Assembly (NCBI GenBank): GCA_910578835.1
Contig: CAJTSK010000042.1
Location: 1-18,141, forward strand
Reading direction: 5' to 3'
DNA from: an uncultured Muribaculum sp.
GTDB lineage: Bacteria; Bacteroidota; Bacteroidia; Bacteroidales; Muribaculaceae
Length of the DNA: 18,141 nucleotides
The position numbers and the translations under genes are program-made. The stretch's first letter is position 1. Every line of letters begins with the position of its first letter. The notes beneath the pieces are model-generated. The model was not told the origin of the DNA. It made no database searches and saw only the letters and a program-made list of their open reading frames with translations. Positions 1 through 8,614 of the stretch are shown here, one piece after another.

Positions 1-54
1 ACCCAGGACCCCAACATTAAAAGTGTTGTGCTCTACCAGCTGAGCTAGCGAATC
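1..54 (-). tRNA. tRNA-Lys (anticodon TTT), 3' part cut by window edge
   Basis: On the minus strand the acceptor 5' strand GATTCGC is followed by T8-A9, a D arm GCTC...GAGC, and an anticodon stem CAACA/TGTTG closing the loop CTTTTAA. The anticodon TTT lies at 19-21 (read on the minus strand), so this is a lysine tRNA decoding AAA/AAG. The T arm starts (CTGGGT) and then runs off the window edge, so the 3' acceptor half is missing here. It lies 10 nt downstream of tRNA-Cys on the same strand and is almost certainly co-transcribed with it from the promoter at 155-186. Confidence 0.93.
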
Positions 55-64
55 ATCATTTTTG

Positions 65-135
65 AGGTTCCTAGCAGAATCGAACTGCTGTAAACGGTTT
101 TGCAGACCGGTGCCTAACCACTCGGCCAAGGAACC
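65..135 (-). tRNA. tRNA-Cys (anticodon GCA)
   Basis: A complete 71-nt cloverleaf is visible on the minus strand. The acceptor stem GGTTCCT pairs with AGGAACC, followed by discriminator U73, the identity base of tRNA-Cys. The anticodon loop within GGTCTGCAAAACC places anticodon GCA at 101-103, and the T arm has GTTCGATTC. The 3' CCA is not encoded (the genomic continuation is CAA), so it must be added after transcription. This is the promoter-proximal gene of a two-tRNA unit with tRNA-Lys. Confidence 0.95.
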
Positions 136-154
136 TTGTTTTGGTTAGCGAGTG

Positions 155-186
155 CAAAGTTAGTACCTATATTTTTATTTTGCAAA
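155..186 (-). promoter_or_regulatory. Promoter of the tRNA-Cys/tRNA-Lys unit
   Basis: Read on the minus strand, TTTG (186-183) is followed after exactly 20 bp by TAACTTTG (162-155). This matches the Bacteroidota primary-sigma consensus TTTG...TAnnTTTG. It sits about 20 nt upstream of the mature 5' end of tRNA-Cys and separates the tRNA unit from cinA upstream. The tRNA-Ser gene at the right edge has the same -33 and -7 sequences with the same spacing. Confidence 0.85.
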
Positions 187-253
187 TGTTTTTGGAAGTT
201 TTTATTAAATAATTTTTTAGTTTCTTTGTACTCAATGTGTTATGGGCGATGCG

Positions 254-1504
254 TTATATTGAAATGTTGCGAATTAATTCAATTGCCTTGACGATTGCAG
301 TCATAGTGGCGCGCTCGATGACTCTCTGGCGGGTGCCGGGAAAGTGGTAGGTGTTGGTAAAAATTGTATCGGGAGTCTTGACTCCTATACATACAGTGCC
401 TACGGGTTTCTCTGCCGTGCCGCCTCCCGGACCTGCGATGCCTGAGGTTGCGACAGCGCAATCGGTGTTTAATGCTTTGCATGCACCTGTGACCATCTCC
501 TTGACCACTTCCTCGCTTACGGCGCCATGGCGCTCAAGGGTCGCCGCCGACACTCCAAGGATGTTTTCTTTTACCTGGTTGCTGTATGCGACCAAGCCAC
601 CGTTGAATATGTCGGAGCAACCGGGAATCTCCGTAAGCACATGGGCGATGTTTCCTCCTGTGCAACTTTCAGCCGTTGACAGAGACATGCCTCGTGCACG
701 TAGTTCGTCGATTAGAAGGGCTTCTATCAGGGTGTCCCGGTCGCAAAGTACATGGTCGCCGAGCATGTCGCAAAGTTGCTTATGCTGTCTGTCTATTTCG
801 TTAATCAAGATGTCTTTGTCGTGGTGCACTCCGTCGATGCGCAGTCTTACCAGTCCCGGTTTGGGCAGATAGGCGAGATGCAAGAAAGAGGGTAGGGCAT
901 CTTCCCATTTGGCTATGGTCATCGCGAGAAGCGACTCTGTGTAGCCGGTGACGAGTACACAGCGGTGCTCAATGTTCACGTCGCTTTTGAAGCGGTCGAG
1001 CAATGCCGGGATTACGGCTGAATCAAGCATTTCGCGGGTCTCAAACGGGACGCCAGGCATCGACACGAGTACTTTGCTATCTTTTTCAAACCACATTATG
1101 GGGGCTGTGCCGACGGTGTTCTGGATTACTTTGCACGATGTTGGCACGACCGCCTGCTGTGCTGTCAGGGCGTTAAGGGTCAGCCCGCGTTTTTCAAATA
1201 CGCGCTTGATGTTTTCAAGCACTGACGGGTCTTCCTGCATTTCTCCGCCAAAATAGTCACGCAGGGTTGATTTTGTAATGTCATCTTTGGTAGGACCCAG
1301 TCCGCCTGTGGTGATTACGACATCGCTTGATTCAAATGCTCGTTCTATAGCGCGTGTTATCTGGTAAGCGTCATCGTCCACTACCTGCACATCATTGACC
1401 CTCCAGCCGTGAGGGGCAAATTTGCGTGCTATATCACCCGAGTTTGTGTCAATAACCTGCCCGATAAGAAGCTCTGTCCCTATCGCTATTATAGAAATGT
1501 TCAT
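254..1504 (-). CDS. cinA: CinA family protein with C-terminal PncC nicotinamide-nucleotide amidase domain
   Basis: This 416-residue protein has the usual full-length CinA layout. The N-terminal MoCF/MogA-like domain (about 1-170) begins MNISIIAIGTELLIGQ and carries TTGGLGPT at 65-72 and MPGVP near 149. A linker domain follows. The C-terminal PncC domain (about 258-412) contains the signature AESCTGG at 278-284 and the segment SGIAGPGGG near 354. In this family the N-terminal domain is linked to ADP-ribose pyrophosphatase activity. PncC deamidates nicotinamide mononucleotide to nicotinate mononucleotide, recycling the NMN released by NAD-dependent DNA ligase. It starts 19 nt after the tsaD stop on the same strand, so the two are likely co-transcribed. 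The exact activity of the N-terminal domain here is inference. Confidence 0.95.
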   Translation of the reverse strand: MNISIIAIGTELLIGQVIDTNSGDIARKFAPHGWRVNDVQVVDDDAYQITRAIERAFESSDVVITTGGLGPTKDDITKSTLRDYFGGEMQEDPSVLENIKRVFEKRGLTLNALTAQQAVVPTSCKVIQNTVGTAPIMWFEKDSKVLVSMPGVPFETREMLDSAVIPALLDRFKSDVNIEHRCVLVTGYTESLLAMTIAKWEDALPSFLHLAYLPKPGLVRLRIDGVHHDKDILINEIDRQHKQLCDMLGDHVLCDRDTLIEALLIDELRARGMSLSTAESCTGGNIAHVLTEIPGCSDIFNGGLVAYSNQVKENILGVSAATLERHGAVSEEVVKEMVTGACKALNTDCAVATSGIAGPGGGTAEKPVGTVCIGVKTPDTIFTNTYHFPGTRQRVIERATMTAIVKAIELIRNISI

Positions 1505-1523
1505 GATTAAAGCCTGTTGTTAG

Positions 1524-2540
1524 TTATACCTGCACTCTTGCATAGGGTGCAGCGTCATATTCGCAAAATTGCTTGTCGAGGTATTTGAAATATCCGGCTA
1601 TTGCAACCATTGCGGCATTATCCGTGGTAAATGCGCGTTCCGGGATAAAAGCCGTCAGTCCGTTTCGTTTGCAGTAATCAGCCACGGCGTTTCTTACGCC
1701 TGAGTTAGCCGATACTCCGCCGCCTATAGCGACTGTGTGTACTCCGGTTATCTCCACCGCCTTTTTTAGTTTGGCAAGCAGGATGTCGATTATAGTCGCC
1801 TGGAGCGATGCCGCAAGGTCGGCTTTGTTTTTCTCGATAAATTCGGGGTCGGTTTTCAGATTGTCGCGCAGGGTGTAGAGGAATGATGTCTTTAATCCGC
1901 TGAAACTATAGTTGAGTCCCGGGATACGGGGCTTTGCAAACTTAAAGCGTGAGGCATCGCCCTCAGCTGCGAGACGGTCTATGTGAGGTCCGCCGGGATA
2001 GGGCAGACCCATCACTTTCGCACACTTGTCAAACGCTTCTCCGGCTGCATCGTCAATTGTCTGCCCGAGCACTTCCATGTCGGAGGGGCTTTTCACGAGG
2101 ATTATCTGCGAATTGCCACCTGAGATAAGAAGACACAAATAGGGAAATTCCGGCACGGCATCGCCCTCTTCCTTGCGGATGAAGTGGGACAATACATGAC
2201 CGTGAAGATGGTTGACGTCTACAATAGGAATGTCGAGACCGAGCGACAGCCCTTTGGCAAACGATGTGCCCACGAGCAGCGACCCGAGCAATCCGGGACC
2301 GCGCGTAAATGCTATCGCCGACAGGTCATGCTTGTCAATTCCGGCGCGTTTCAGTGCGGCATCTACTACCGGCACTATATTTTGTTGATGGGCGCGTGAC
2401 GCAAGTTCCGGCACAACGCCACCATATTCTTCGTGTACTTTCTGGCTGGCAATGACATTGCTTGCGAGAATGCCGTCACGTATCACCGCAGCCGAAGTGT
2501 CATCGCATGATGATTCGATTCCAAGTATTATTATACTCAT
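1524..2540 (-). CDS. tsaD: tRNA N6-adenosine threonylcarbamoyltransferase TsaD
   Basis: This 338-residue cytoplasmic protein of the Kae1/TsaD/Gcp family transfers threonylcarbamoyl from threonylcarbamoyl-AMP to A37 of ANN-decoding tRNAs, working with TsaB and TsaE. The N-terminus MSIIILGIESSCDDT is the classic family start. The metal-binding HxxxH is H111-H115 in NHLHGH, GPGLLGSLLVG lies near 81-91, LISGGNSQ near 138, and the C-terminal part has IGGGVSANSGVR. Length is normal. The start ATG at 2540 follows a TAnnTTTG element on the minus strand (2569-2562), leaving a leader of roughly 15-20 nt. cinA follows 19 nt downstream, and tamB diverges upstream across a 79-bp gap. Confidence 0.97.
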   Translation of the reverse strand: MSIIILGIESSCDDTSAAVIRDGILASNVIASQKVHEEYGGVVPELASRAHQQNIVPVVDAALKRAGIDKHDLSAIAFTRGPGLLGSLLVGTSFAKGLSLGLDIPIVDVNHLHGHVLSHFIRKEEGDAVPEFPYLCLLISGGNSQIILVKSPSDMEVLGQTIDDAAGEAFDKCAKVMGLPYPGGPHIDRLAAEGDASRFKFAKPRIPGLNYSFSGLKTSFLYTLRDNLKTDPEFIEKNKADLAASLQATIIDILLAKLKKAVEITGVHTVAIGGGVSANSGVRNAVADYCKRNGLTAFIPERAFTTDNAAMVAIAGYFKYLDKQFCEYDAAPYARVQV

Positions 2541-2561
2541 ATATTTAGATTAATTATATTG

Positions 2562-2569
2562 CAAAATTA
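2562..2569 (-). promoter_or_regulatory. -7 element of tsaD-cinA promoter
   Basis: The minus-strand sequence TAATTTTG fits TAnnTTTG and lies 21 nt before the tsaD start codon. No good TTTG is present 19-21 bp upstream. That -33 position falls on the -7 element of the divergent tamB promoter. Confidence 0.65.
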
Positions 2570-2590
2570 CATATTTCCGTAGATTTATGG

Positions 2591-2598
2591 TAAATTTG
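2591..2598 (+). promoter_or_regulatory. -7 element of tamB promoter
   Basis: TAAATTTG matches TAnnTTTG and lies 21 nt before the tamB start codon, giving a leader of about 15-18 nt. The expected -33 position (about 2567-2570) coincides with the tsaD -7 element and has no TTTG. The two divergent promoters therefore overlap. Confidence 0.65.
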
Positions 2599-2619
2599 CA
2601 GACAATTTCAGCGACCTAA

Positions 2620-5600
2620 ATGACCAGACTTTACAATATACTTCGTGCATTAGCTGTATCTGTTCTTGCGATAGCCGTCATTGTGCCGGTTGTGCTGTAT
2701 ATTGTCTTATCCATTGGTGCAGTGCAGCGTGAAATATGTAAGATTGGCGAGTCGGAGCTTTCAGGACTGTTGGGTGCCGATGTCACTATCGGCGAGCTGA
2801 CGGTAAGTCCGTTCAACAAAGTGTTATTGAAAGATGTATCGGTGGTCATTGAGCCGGGTGACACGGCTTTGCGGGTGCATCGTCTCGGCGCGGGAGTAGT
2901 ATTGAGCAAACTGTTGTTAGACCGGCGTATCGTGTTTTCATATGCTGAGATTATAGGGCTTGATGCCCGTTTGCATCGCGATTCAGCCAATGCACCGCTT
3001 AATATTCAGCCCATCATCGACAGGCTCTCTCCCAAAGATAAAAACAAGCCTCCCACACGATATGACCTGCGGGTCAACAACATAGTGATACGCAGAAGTG
3101 AGGTGAGCTATGATGTCGGTGACAAGCCCCGTAATGGCGAGAAATTTGATCCGAATCATATCGGTATACATGGATTGAGAGCCGACCTGCTTTTGCCGCG
3201 AATAAAAAACGACAATTATGTGGTGAAGCTCAACAGGCTTGCCATGCGTGAGCGGTCGGGATTGTCAATCGAGTCACTCAGCGGGTTATTCATGGTGTCA
3301 GACACTGCGCTTGCCGTAAACGACTTTTCGCTTGAACTTCCTGAATCAAGGCTTGTGTTGGGCGACATGGCTGTAAAATACAAGGGGTGGAATGACCTGT
3401 CGGCAAATATCACGCGGATTCCGCTCTCATTGCGGATTCTTGACGGCTCGGTGATTACGCCGTCAGATTTCAGCGGGTTTATACCTATGCTGTCAAAGCT
3501 TAATCAGCATATAGATACACGCATAGATGTCGACGGGGCGGTTGATGATTTAAGTATTAACCGTCTGCTTCTGCGCTCCTCTGACGGACTATTTAATCTT
3601 GAAGTTATGGGCAATGTCAGCGGTTTACCTTCTGTAAAGGAGGCTGATGCAGAGATTAAGTCGCTGTCTCTTGACGTTGAAGGCAAGCAGGCTGCCGCCC
3701 TCCTGTCGGCAATAAAGGTTGTGTCGCCCAAGATTGCGATGATGATTGAAAATCTTGGCACAGTAAGAATGTCGGGCGAAGCTGCCGGAAATTTCAACCG
3801 TGCCTTTTACAATGGCACCATACTTACCTCGGCGGGCAATCTTGACCTGAATGCCACATATTCGAGCCGTGGCGAGAAGTCACCGCGTTATCTTGTGGGG
3901 GAAGTCGTGATTGAAGACCTTGCTATAGGCAATATCACCGGCGACAAGCGTCTGGGCACTCTTAACGCCCACATAAATGCCGATACTGAAATACGCCATT
4001 CCGCACTCTATGGCAAGGTTAATGCTGTTATTGACAATGTAGACTACAAGGGCTACAATTACAATAACGTTGTGGCTGAAGTGGATATTGACGGAAAGGT
4101 AGTTTCAGGAGGTCTTTCAATCGATGATGACAATCTGAAATTGCTCGTTGACGGTAATGCTGATTTTACTCCAGGCAAGACCGACTGCGACATAAGGGCT
4201 ACCGTGCGCGATTTCAGTCCGTTTGCGCTCAATCTCACCGACAAATATAAAGATTACCGCATGACTGCCGACATGATGATAGACATGCATGGTGACAACG
4301 TTGAAATTCTTGACGGAAAAGCTGAGATTAATCGTTTTGCATTTAAAGACGAAGAGGGCGGTGGAATTGAGTTGCCCCATTTTGTCCTGATGTCGTCAGG
4401 GAGTACTTCGCCTCAGTATATTCTGGTTCACTCCGATATATTTGATGCCCAGCTCAAGGGGCGTTACCGCTTTAAGGATATTGTACCGGCGGCAAAAGAG
4501 ATTCTTGCTGAAGTAATGCCTGTACTGTTTCCCGCAACCGGACATGACGGTCAGAAACAGAAGCATGATTACGCGGCTGACTTTGATTTGAGTCTTGATA
4601 TAAAAGGCAATGAGATTACCAACGATTGGCTGCAATTTTTTAAGTCTCCTGTAAAGGTGCTACATCCGATTGCCGTCAACGGCTCGATGGACTGTGAAGA
4701 GCATACCATCAAACTTAGTGTCGATGCGCCTTATCTGTTGCAAAAAGACAAGTTTATCGACAATACCAAGCTGCTGATGGCTGTGGACGGAGCGGAGAAT
4801 AAAGCCGACTTGCTTGTATCTACAGTCTATCCGACAAAGAAAGGTAATGCCACACTTGAATTTGTCGGCAAGGCGACTTCTAACCGTGTCGATACACGCA
4901 TAGGCTGGGACATCGACCGTGACAAAGAGTTTTCAGGAGTGCTCGACCTGTCAACATTGCTCTCCCGCAATGATGAAGATAAAGGTGGACTGGTCGTGGA
5001 TGCTGATGTCAAGGAGAGCCGTATCGTGTTCAATGACACAGCGTGGACAGTACACCCGGCAACCGTTTCGTGGTCAGACAAACGTATCTCTGTTAATGAT
5101 ATCGACATAAGCCGTACCGGACAGTTTATGCGCATCTCAGGCTCTGCGTCATCCAATCCGCTTGATGTAATGTGTCTTGACCTTAGGGATGTCAGCCTCG
5201 ATTATGTGTTTGAGACCCTTGACATCAACAATGTCATGTTTGGCGGTATCGCGAGCGGTACATTCTATGCCTCTGACCTCTTTACAAAAAATCCGCGTGT
5301 CTCCATCTACGGTCTAAAGGTCAAAGACCTCAGTTACAATCACTCGCTCCTCGGTGATGCCGACATAAAAAGTGCATGGGACAACGAGACCAAGGGTATC
5401 TCTATCAATGCTGTCGTGTCGCAGAAAAACGGTCGTAAGTCGTATATTGACGGAGCGATATATCCTATCGCGCAATCACTCGACTTCAGCTTTAATGCCG
5501 ACAAGCTTGATGTGGGTTTCATGAAACCCTACATGGAAGCGTTTACGTCAGAAATAAGCGGATATGCGTCGGGCGATGCGCGACTCTTCGGCACGTTCAA

Positions 5601-7212
5601 GCTTATCGACATGACTGGCGACATCTATGCTGAAGACCTTAAGATGAAACTTGACTTCACCAATACCTATTATACGACCTCCGACTCCATACATCTTTCT
5701 CCCGGACGTATCTCGTTTAGCGATGTTGTGTTGCGTGACTCCTACGGTAATACGGCTAATCTCGACGGATGGGTTACACATAAGTGCTTCAAGGAACCGA
5801 AATTTGAATTTAATGTCACCAACGCGCGCAACTTCCTCTGCTTTGACATCAATGAAAATCTTAGTCCGACATGGTATGGACATATTTTCTGCAGTGGTGC
5901 CGCCCATGTGAAAGGTATCCCGGGATTCATCGATATAAATGTCGACATGTCTACTGCACCCCAGTCGCAGTTTACATTTGTGCTCTCTGACACAGAGGCA
6001 GCCGATGAGTATTCATTCATGACCTTTCATGACCGTGACGAACTGAAGGGTGAGCTGCTCCTTGCCGTTGAAGACCCTCAGAAAGCGGCGGTCAACCGCT
6101 TGAAAGAGTATTACGCGCGTCTTAACCGCGAGGAGAGTGCTCCTACGCTTTATCGCATCAACCTTCAGGTAAGCGCAACGCCCGATGGCGAGCTTGTGCT
6201 TGTGATGGATCCTGTCGGCGGTGACCGCATAAAAGCGCGAGGCAACGGAAATCTTCGTATCGAGTATAATTCCGCCGATGAGGATATGCGCATGTTTGGC
6301 ACATACACACTATCGCAGGGTAATTATAATTTTACTCTTCAGGATATTATCATAAAAGATTTTTCTATTAAGCCGGGTAGCTCGATTTCGTTTCATGGCG
6401 ACCCGCTCTCCGCAATGCTTGACATAGAGGCCGTGTATTCGGTCAATGCCAATCTCAGCGACCTTGACGAGTCTTTTTTGCAAGACCGGGAGCTTAACCG
6501 CACTAATGTCCCGGTTCATGCGTTATTAAAGGTGACAGGCGACATGCAGCAGCCTGATATCAACTTTGACTTGGAATTTCCTACTTTGACACAAGACACT
6601 TATCGCAAGGTGAAGAGTATCGTAAGCACCGATGAGATGATGAACCGGCAGATTATTTATCTGCTGGCGCTAAACCGCTTCTATACTCCCGACTATATGG
6701 CGTCGACTACAAAGGGAAATGAGCTTGTGTCGGTGGCTTCCTCCACTATCTCCTCGCAGCTCAGCTCAATGCTCGGGCAGCTAAGTGAAAACTGGAGTAT
6801 CGCGCCTAATATCAGGAGTGACAAGGGCGACTTCAGCGACATGGAAGTCGACCTTGCCCTATCGAGTTATCTTCTTGACAACCGGCTGCTCTTCAACGGT
6901 AATTTCGGATATCGTGATGACGCGATGAACAATAACTCGTTTATAGGTGACTTTGACCTTGAGTATCTGCTTAACAAGTCGGGCAATATAAGGCTGAAGG
7001 CTTACAACCGCTACAACGACCAGAACTATTATGTGAAATCAGCCTTGACGACACAGGGAGTCGGCATCATGTTCAGGCGTGATTTTGATGACATTTTTTC
7101 CTTTATCAAACGTCTTCGCAAAACAAATGCGAAACCGGAGGCTGCCAAAACGGCATCCGATTCAACTAATGTAAACACAAACACTAACAATGACATTTTT
7201 AAACACGATTAA
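2620..7212 (+). CDS. tamB: TamB-like translocation/assembly module protein (DUF490 family)
   Basis: This very large protein (1530 residues) has one N-terminal membrane anchor (about residues 9-33, strongly hydrophobic, preceded by R3 and R9). A long beta-rich, AsmA/TamB-like repetitive body follows. The C-terminal DUF490-like domain (about 1200-1480) includes IKPGSSISFHGDPL near residue 1250 and VTGDMQQPDINFDLEFP near 1305. The family spans the periplasm as a hydrophobic groove and is associated with outer-membrane protein insertion and phospholipid transport. In Bacteroidota its outer-membrane partner is usually a TamA-like lipoprotein (TamL), which is not in this window. The ATG at 2620 fits the short leader and puts the anchor at the very N-terminus. 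The C-terminal tail is Asn/Thr/Lys-rich and overlaps the next gene. Divergent from tsaD. The family assignment is firm; the exact substrate is not. Confidence 0.93.
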   Translation: MTRLYNILRALAVSVLAIAVIVPVVLYIVLSIGAVQREICKIGESELSGLLGADVTIGELTVSPFNKVLLKDVSVVIEPGDTALRVHRLGAGVVLSKLLLDRRIVFSYAEIIGLDARLHRDSANAPLNIQPIIDRLSPKDKNKPPTRYDLRVNNIVIRRSEVSYDVGDKPRNGEKFDPNHIGIHGLRADLLLPRIKNDNYVVKLNRLAMRERSGLSIESLSGLFMVSDTALAVNDFSLELPESRLVLGDMAVKYKGWNDLSANITRIPLSLRILDGSVITPSDFSGFIPMLSKLNQHIDTRIDVDGAVDDLSINRLLLRSSDGLFNLEVMGNVSGLPSVKEADAEIKSLSLDVEGKQAAALLSAIKVVSPKIAMMIENLGTVRMSGEAAGNFNRAFYNGTILTSAGNLDLNATYSSRGEKSPRYLVGEVVIEDLAIGNITGDKRLGTLNAHINADTEIRHSALYGKVNAVIDNVDYKGYNYNNVVAEVDIDGKVVSGGLSIDDDNLKLLVDGNADFTPGKTDCDIRATVRDFSPFALNLTDKYKDYRMTADMMIDMHGDNVEILDGKAEINRFAFKDEEGGGIELPHFVLMSSGSTSPQYILVHSDIFDAQLKGRYRFKDIVPAAKEILAEVMPVLFPATGHDGQKQKHDYAADFDLSLDIKGNEITNDWLQFFKSPVKVLHPIAVNGSMDCEEHTIKLSVDAPYLLQKDKFIDNTKLLMAVDGAENKADLLVSTVYPTKKGNATLEFVGKATSNRVDTRIGWDIDRDKEFSGVLDLSTLLSRNDEDKGGLVVDADVKESRIVFNDTAWTVHPATVSWSDKRISVNDIDISRTGQFMRISGSASSNPLDVMCLDLRDVSLDYVFETLDINNVMFGGIASGTFYASDLFTKNPRVSIYGLKVKDLSYNHSLLGDADIKSAWDNETKGISINAVVSQKNGRKSYIDGAIYPIAQSLDFSFNADKLDVGFMKPYMEAFTSEISGYASGDARLFGTFKLIDMTGDIYAEDLKMKLDFTNTYYTTSDSIHLSPGRISFSDVVLRDSYGNTANLDGWVTHKCFKEPKFEFNVTNARNFLCFDINENLSPTWYGHIFCSGAAHVKGIPGFIDINVDMSTAPQSQFTFVLSDTEAADEYSFMTFHDRDELKGELLLAVEDPQKAAVNRLKEYYARLNREESAPTLYRINLQVSATPDGELVLVMDPVGGDRIKARGNGNLRIEYNSADEDMRMFGTYTLSQGNYNFTLQDIIIKDFSIKPGSSISFHGDPLSAMLDIEAVYSVNANLSDLDESFLQDRELNRTNVPVHALLKVTGDMQQPDINFDLEFPTLTQDTYRKVKSIVSTDEMMNRQIIYLLALNRFYTPDYMASTTKGNELVSVASSTISSQLSSMLGQLSENWSIAPNIRSDKGDFSDMEVDLALSSYLLDNRLLFNGNFGYRDDAMNNNSFIGDFDLEYLLNKSGNIRLKAYNRYNDQNYYVKSALTTQGVGIMFRRDFDDIFSFIKRLRKTNAKPEAAKTASDSTNVNTNTNNDIFKHD

Positions 7213-8596
7213 CGATATCTTATGGACTTATGTCCTTGTGGCAGTGTTGCTTTTTGCTGCCGTATGGTTCACTATCAAGACAAAAGGAGTTCAATTTCGT
7301 ATGTTGGGAGAGATGATGCGCCTGTTATGCGTGTCAGGAAAACGTGAAGAGACCGGCAACCGTCACGAAGACTCCCACCATAGCATCAGTTCGTTTCAGG
7401 CATTTGCGGTGTCTATTGCAAGCCGTGTAGGCACAGGCAATCTTGCGGGAGTAGCGACGGCAATAGCCATCGGTGGTCCCGGATCGGTGTTCTGGATGTG
7501 GGTGATAGCTCTTCTGGGTGCGGCTACTTCTTTCATCGAGTCAACTCTCGCCCAGCTTTACAAAGTGAAAGGGGAGGACTCATTTCGGGGAGGTCCGGCG
7601 TACTATATACAGAAAGGGCTTGGCAAGCGGTGGTTTGCCGTATTATTTGCGATTTTGATAACCCTTACATTCGGACTCGCGTTCAACTCTGTTCAATCCA
7701 ATACCATCGCAGCCGCGGCACAAGTCTCATTCGGCTTTTCTCCCGTATGGGTAGGTGTGGTTCTTACCATCTTGACTGTAGTAATCATATGGGGAGGCAT
7801 ACAGCGCATTTCGCGTTTCAGCCAGATTGTAGTGCCTGCTATGGCGATACTCTACATCCTGCTTGCAATTTTTGTGATAATAATCAGCTATGACCGCATA
7901 CCTTCAGTGCTGTATATGATAGTGCATGACGCGTTTCATGGCAGCGCAGTGCTTGGTGGCGGAGTGGGCATGGCTCTGCTGCTTGGAATAAAGCGCGGAC
8001 TATTCAGTAATGAGGCGGGGGAAGGGTCGGCACCTAATGTAGCCGCCACGGCATCGGTGAGTCACCCCGTAAAGCAGGGCTTGATACAGGCTTTTGCCGT
8101 ATTTACCGACACACTCCTGATATGCAGTTGTACTGCGTTTATAATCTTGTGCAGCGGATTATTTGACAGCGGTTTGTCAGGTATTCAGCTTACTCAGCTT
8201 GCCCTTGAGGGGGAAGTAGGTAAGATTGGGTCGGTATTTGTGGCGGTTGCCGTATTTTTCTTCGCATTTACAAGCATCGTCTCCAACTATTATTATGGCG
8301 AGACCAATCTCCAGTTTATACGCAATTCGCGCACATTGATTGTTATCTACCGCCTTGTTGTCGGGGCGATGGTGATGACTGGTGCCGTGACATCACTTGA
8401 ATTTGTGTGGGGGCTCGCCGATGTGTTCATGGGTCTGATGACGCTGTGCAATCTTACCGCGCTTGCGTTTCTTGGTAAATACTCCATTATATTGCTCCGC
8501 GATTATACGTCACAACGCACCCGGGGCTATAACCCGCAGTATCATCGGTCAACTATACCGCAGATAGCCGACAAGACAGAATGCTGGCCCGACTAA
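7190..8596 (+). CDS. Sodium:alanine symporter family (AGCS) transporter
   Basis: This 468-residue integral inner-membrane protein has about 10-11 hydrophobic segments. It carries the hallmarks of the alanine/glycine:cation symporter family: GTGN at 81-84 in SRVGTGNLAGVATAIAIGG, GGPAYYI at 134-140, and NEAGEGSAPN at 274-283. Members import alanine or glycine coupled to Na+ or H+. The N-terminus (MTFLNTINDILWTYVLVAVLL) is a normal start for the family. The ATG lies inside the last codons of tamB, so the genes overlap by 23 nt in different frames. This implies co-transcription and possibly translational coupling. It converges on nadE with 18 nt between stop codons. Substrate is inferred from the family only. 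Confidence 0.95.
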   Translation: MTFLNTINDILWTYVLVAVLLFAAVWFTIKTKGVQFRMLGEMMRLLCVSGKREETGNRHEDSHHSISSFQAFAVSIASRVGTGNLAGVATAIAIGGPGSVFWMWVIALLGAATSFIESTLAQLYKVKGEDSFRGGPAYYIQKGLGKRWFAVLFAILITLTFGLAFNSVQSNTIAAAAQVSFGFSPVWVGVVLTILTVVIIWGGIQRISRFSQIVVPAMAILYILLAIFVIIISYDRIPSVLYMIVHDAFHGSAVLGGGVGMALLLGIKRGLFSNEAGEGSAPNVAATASVSHPVKQGLIQAFAVFTDTLLICSCTAFIILCSGLFDSGLSGIQLTQLALEGEVGKIGSVFVAVAVFFFAFTSIVSNYYYGETNLQFIRNSRTLIVIYRLVVGAMVMTGAVTSLEFVWGLADVFMGLMTLCNLTALAFLGKYSIILLRDYTSQRTRGYNPQYHRSTIPQIADKTECWPD

Positions 8597-8614
8597 ACAG
8601 TCAACACATATTGT

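Noticed and set aside
351..872. 173-codon plus-strand frame inside cinA
   Set aside because: It is antisense to the conserved PncC domain; composition is Ser/Arg/Pro-rich as expected of a shadow frame.
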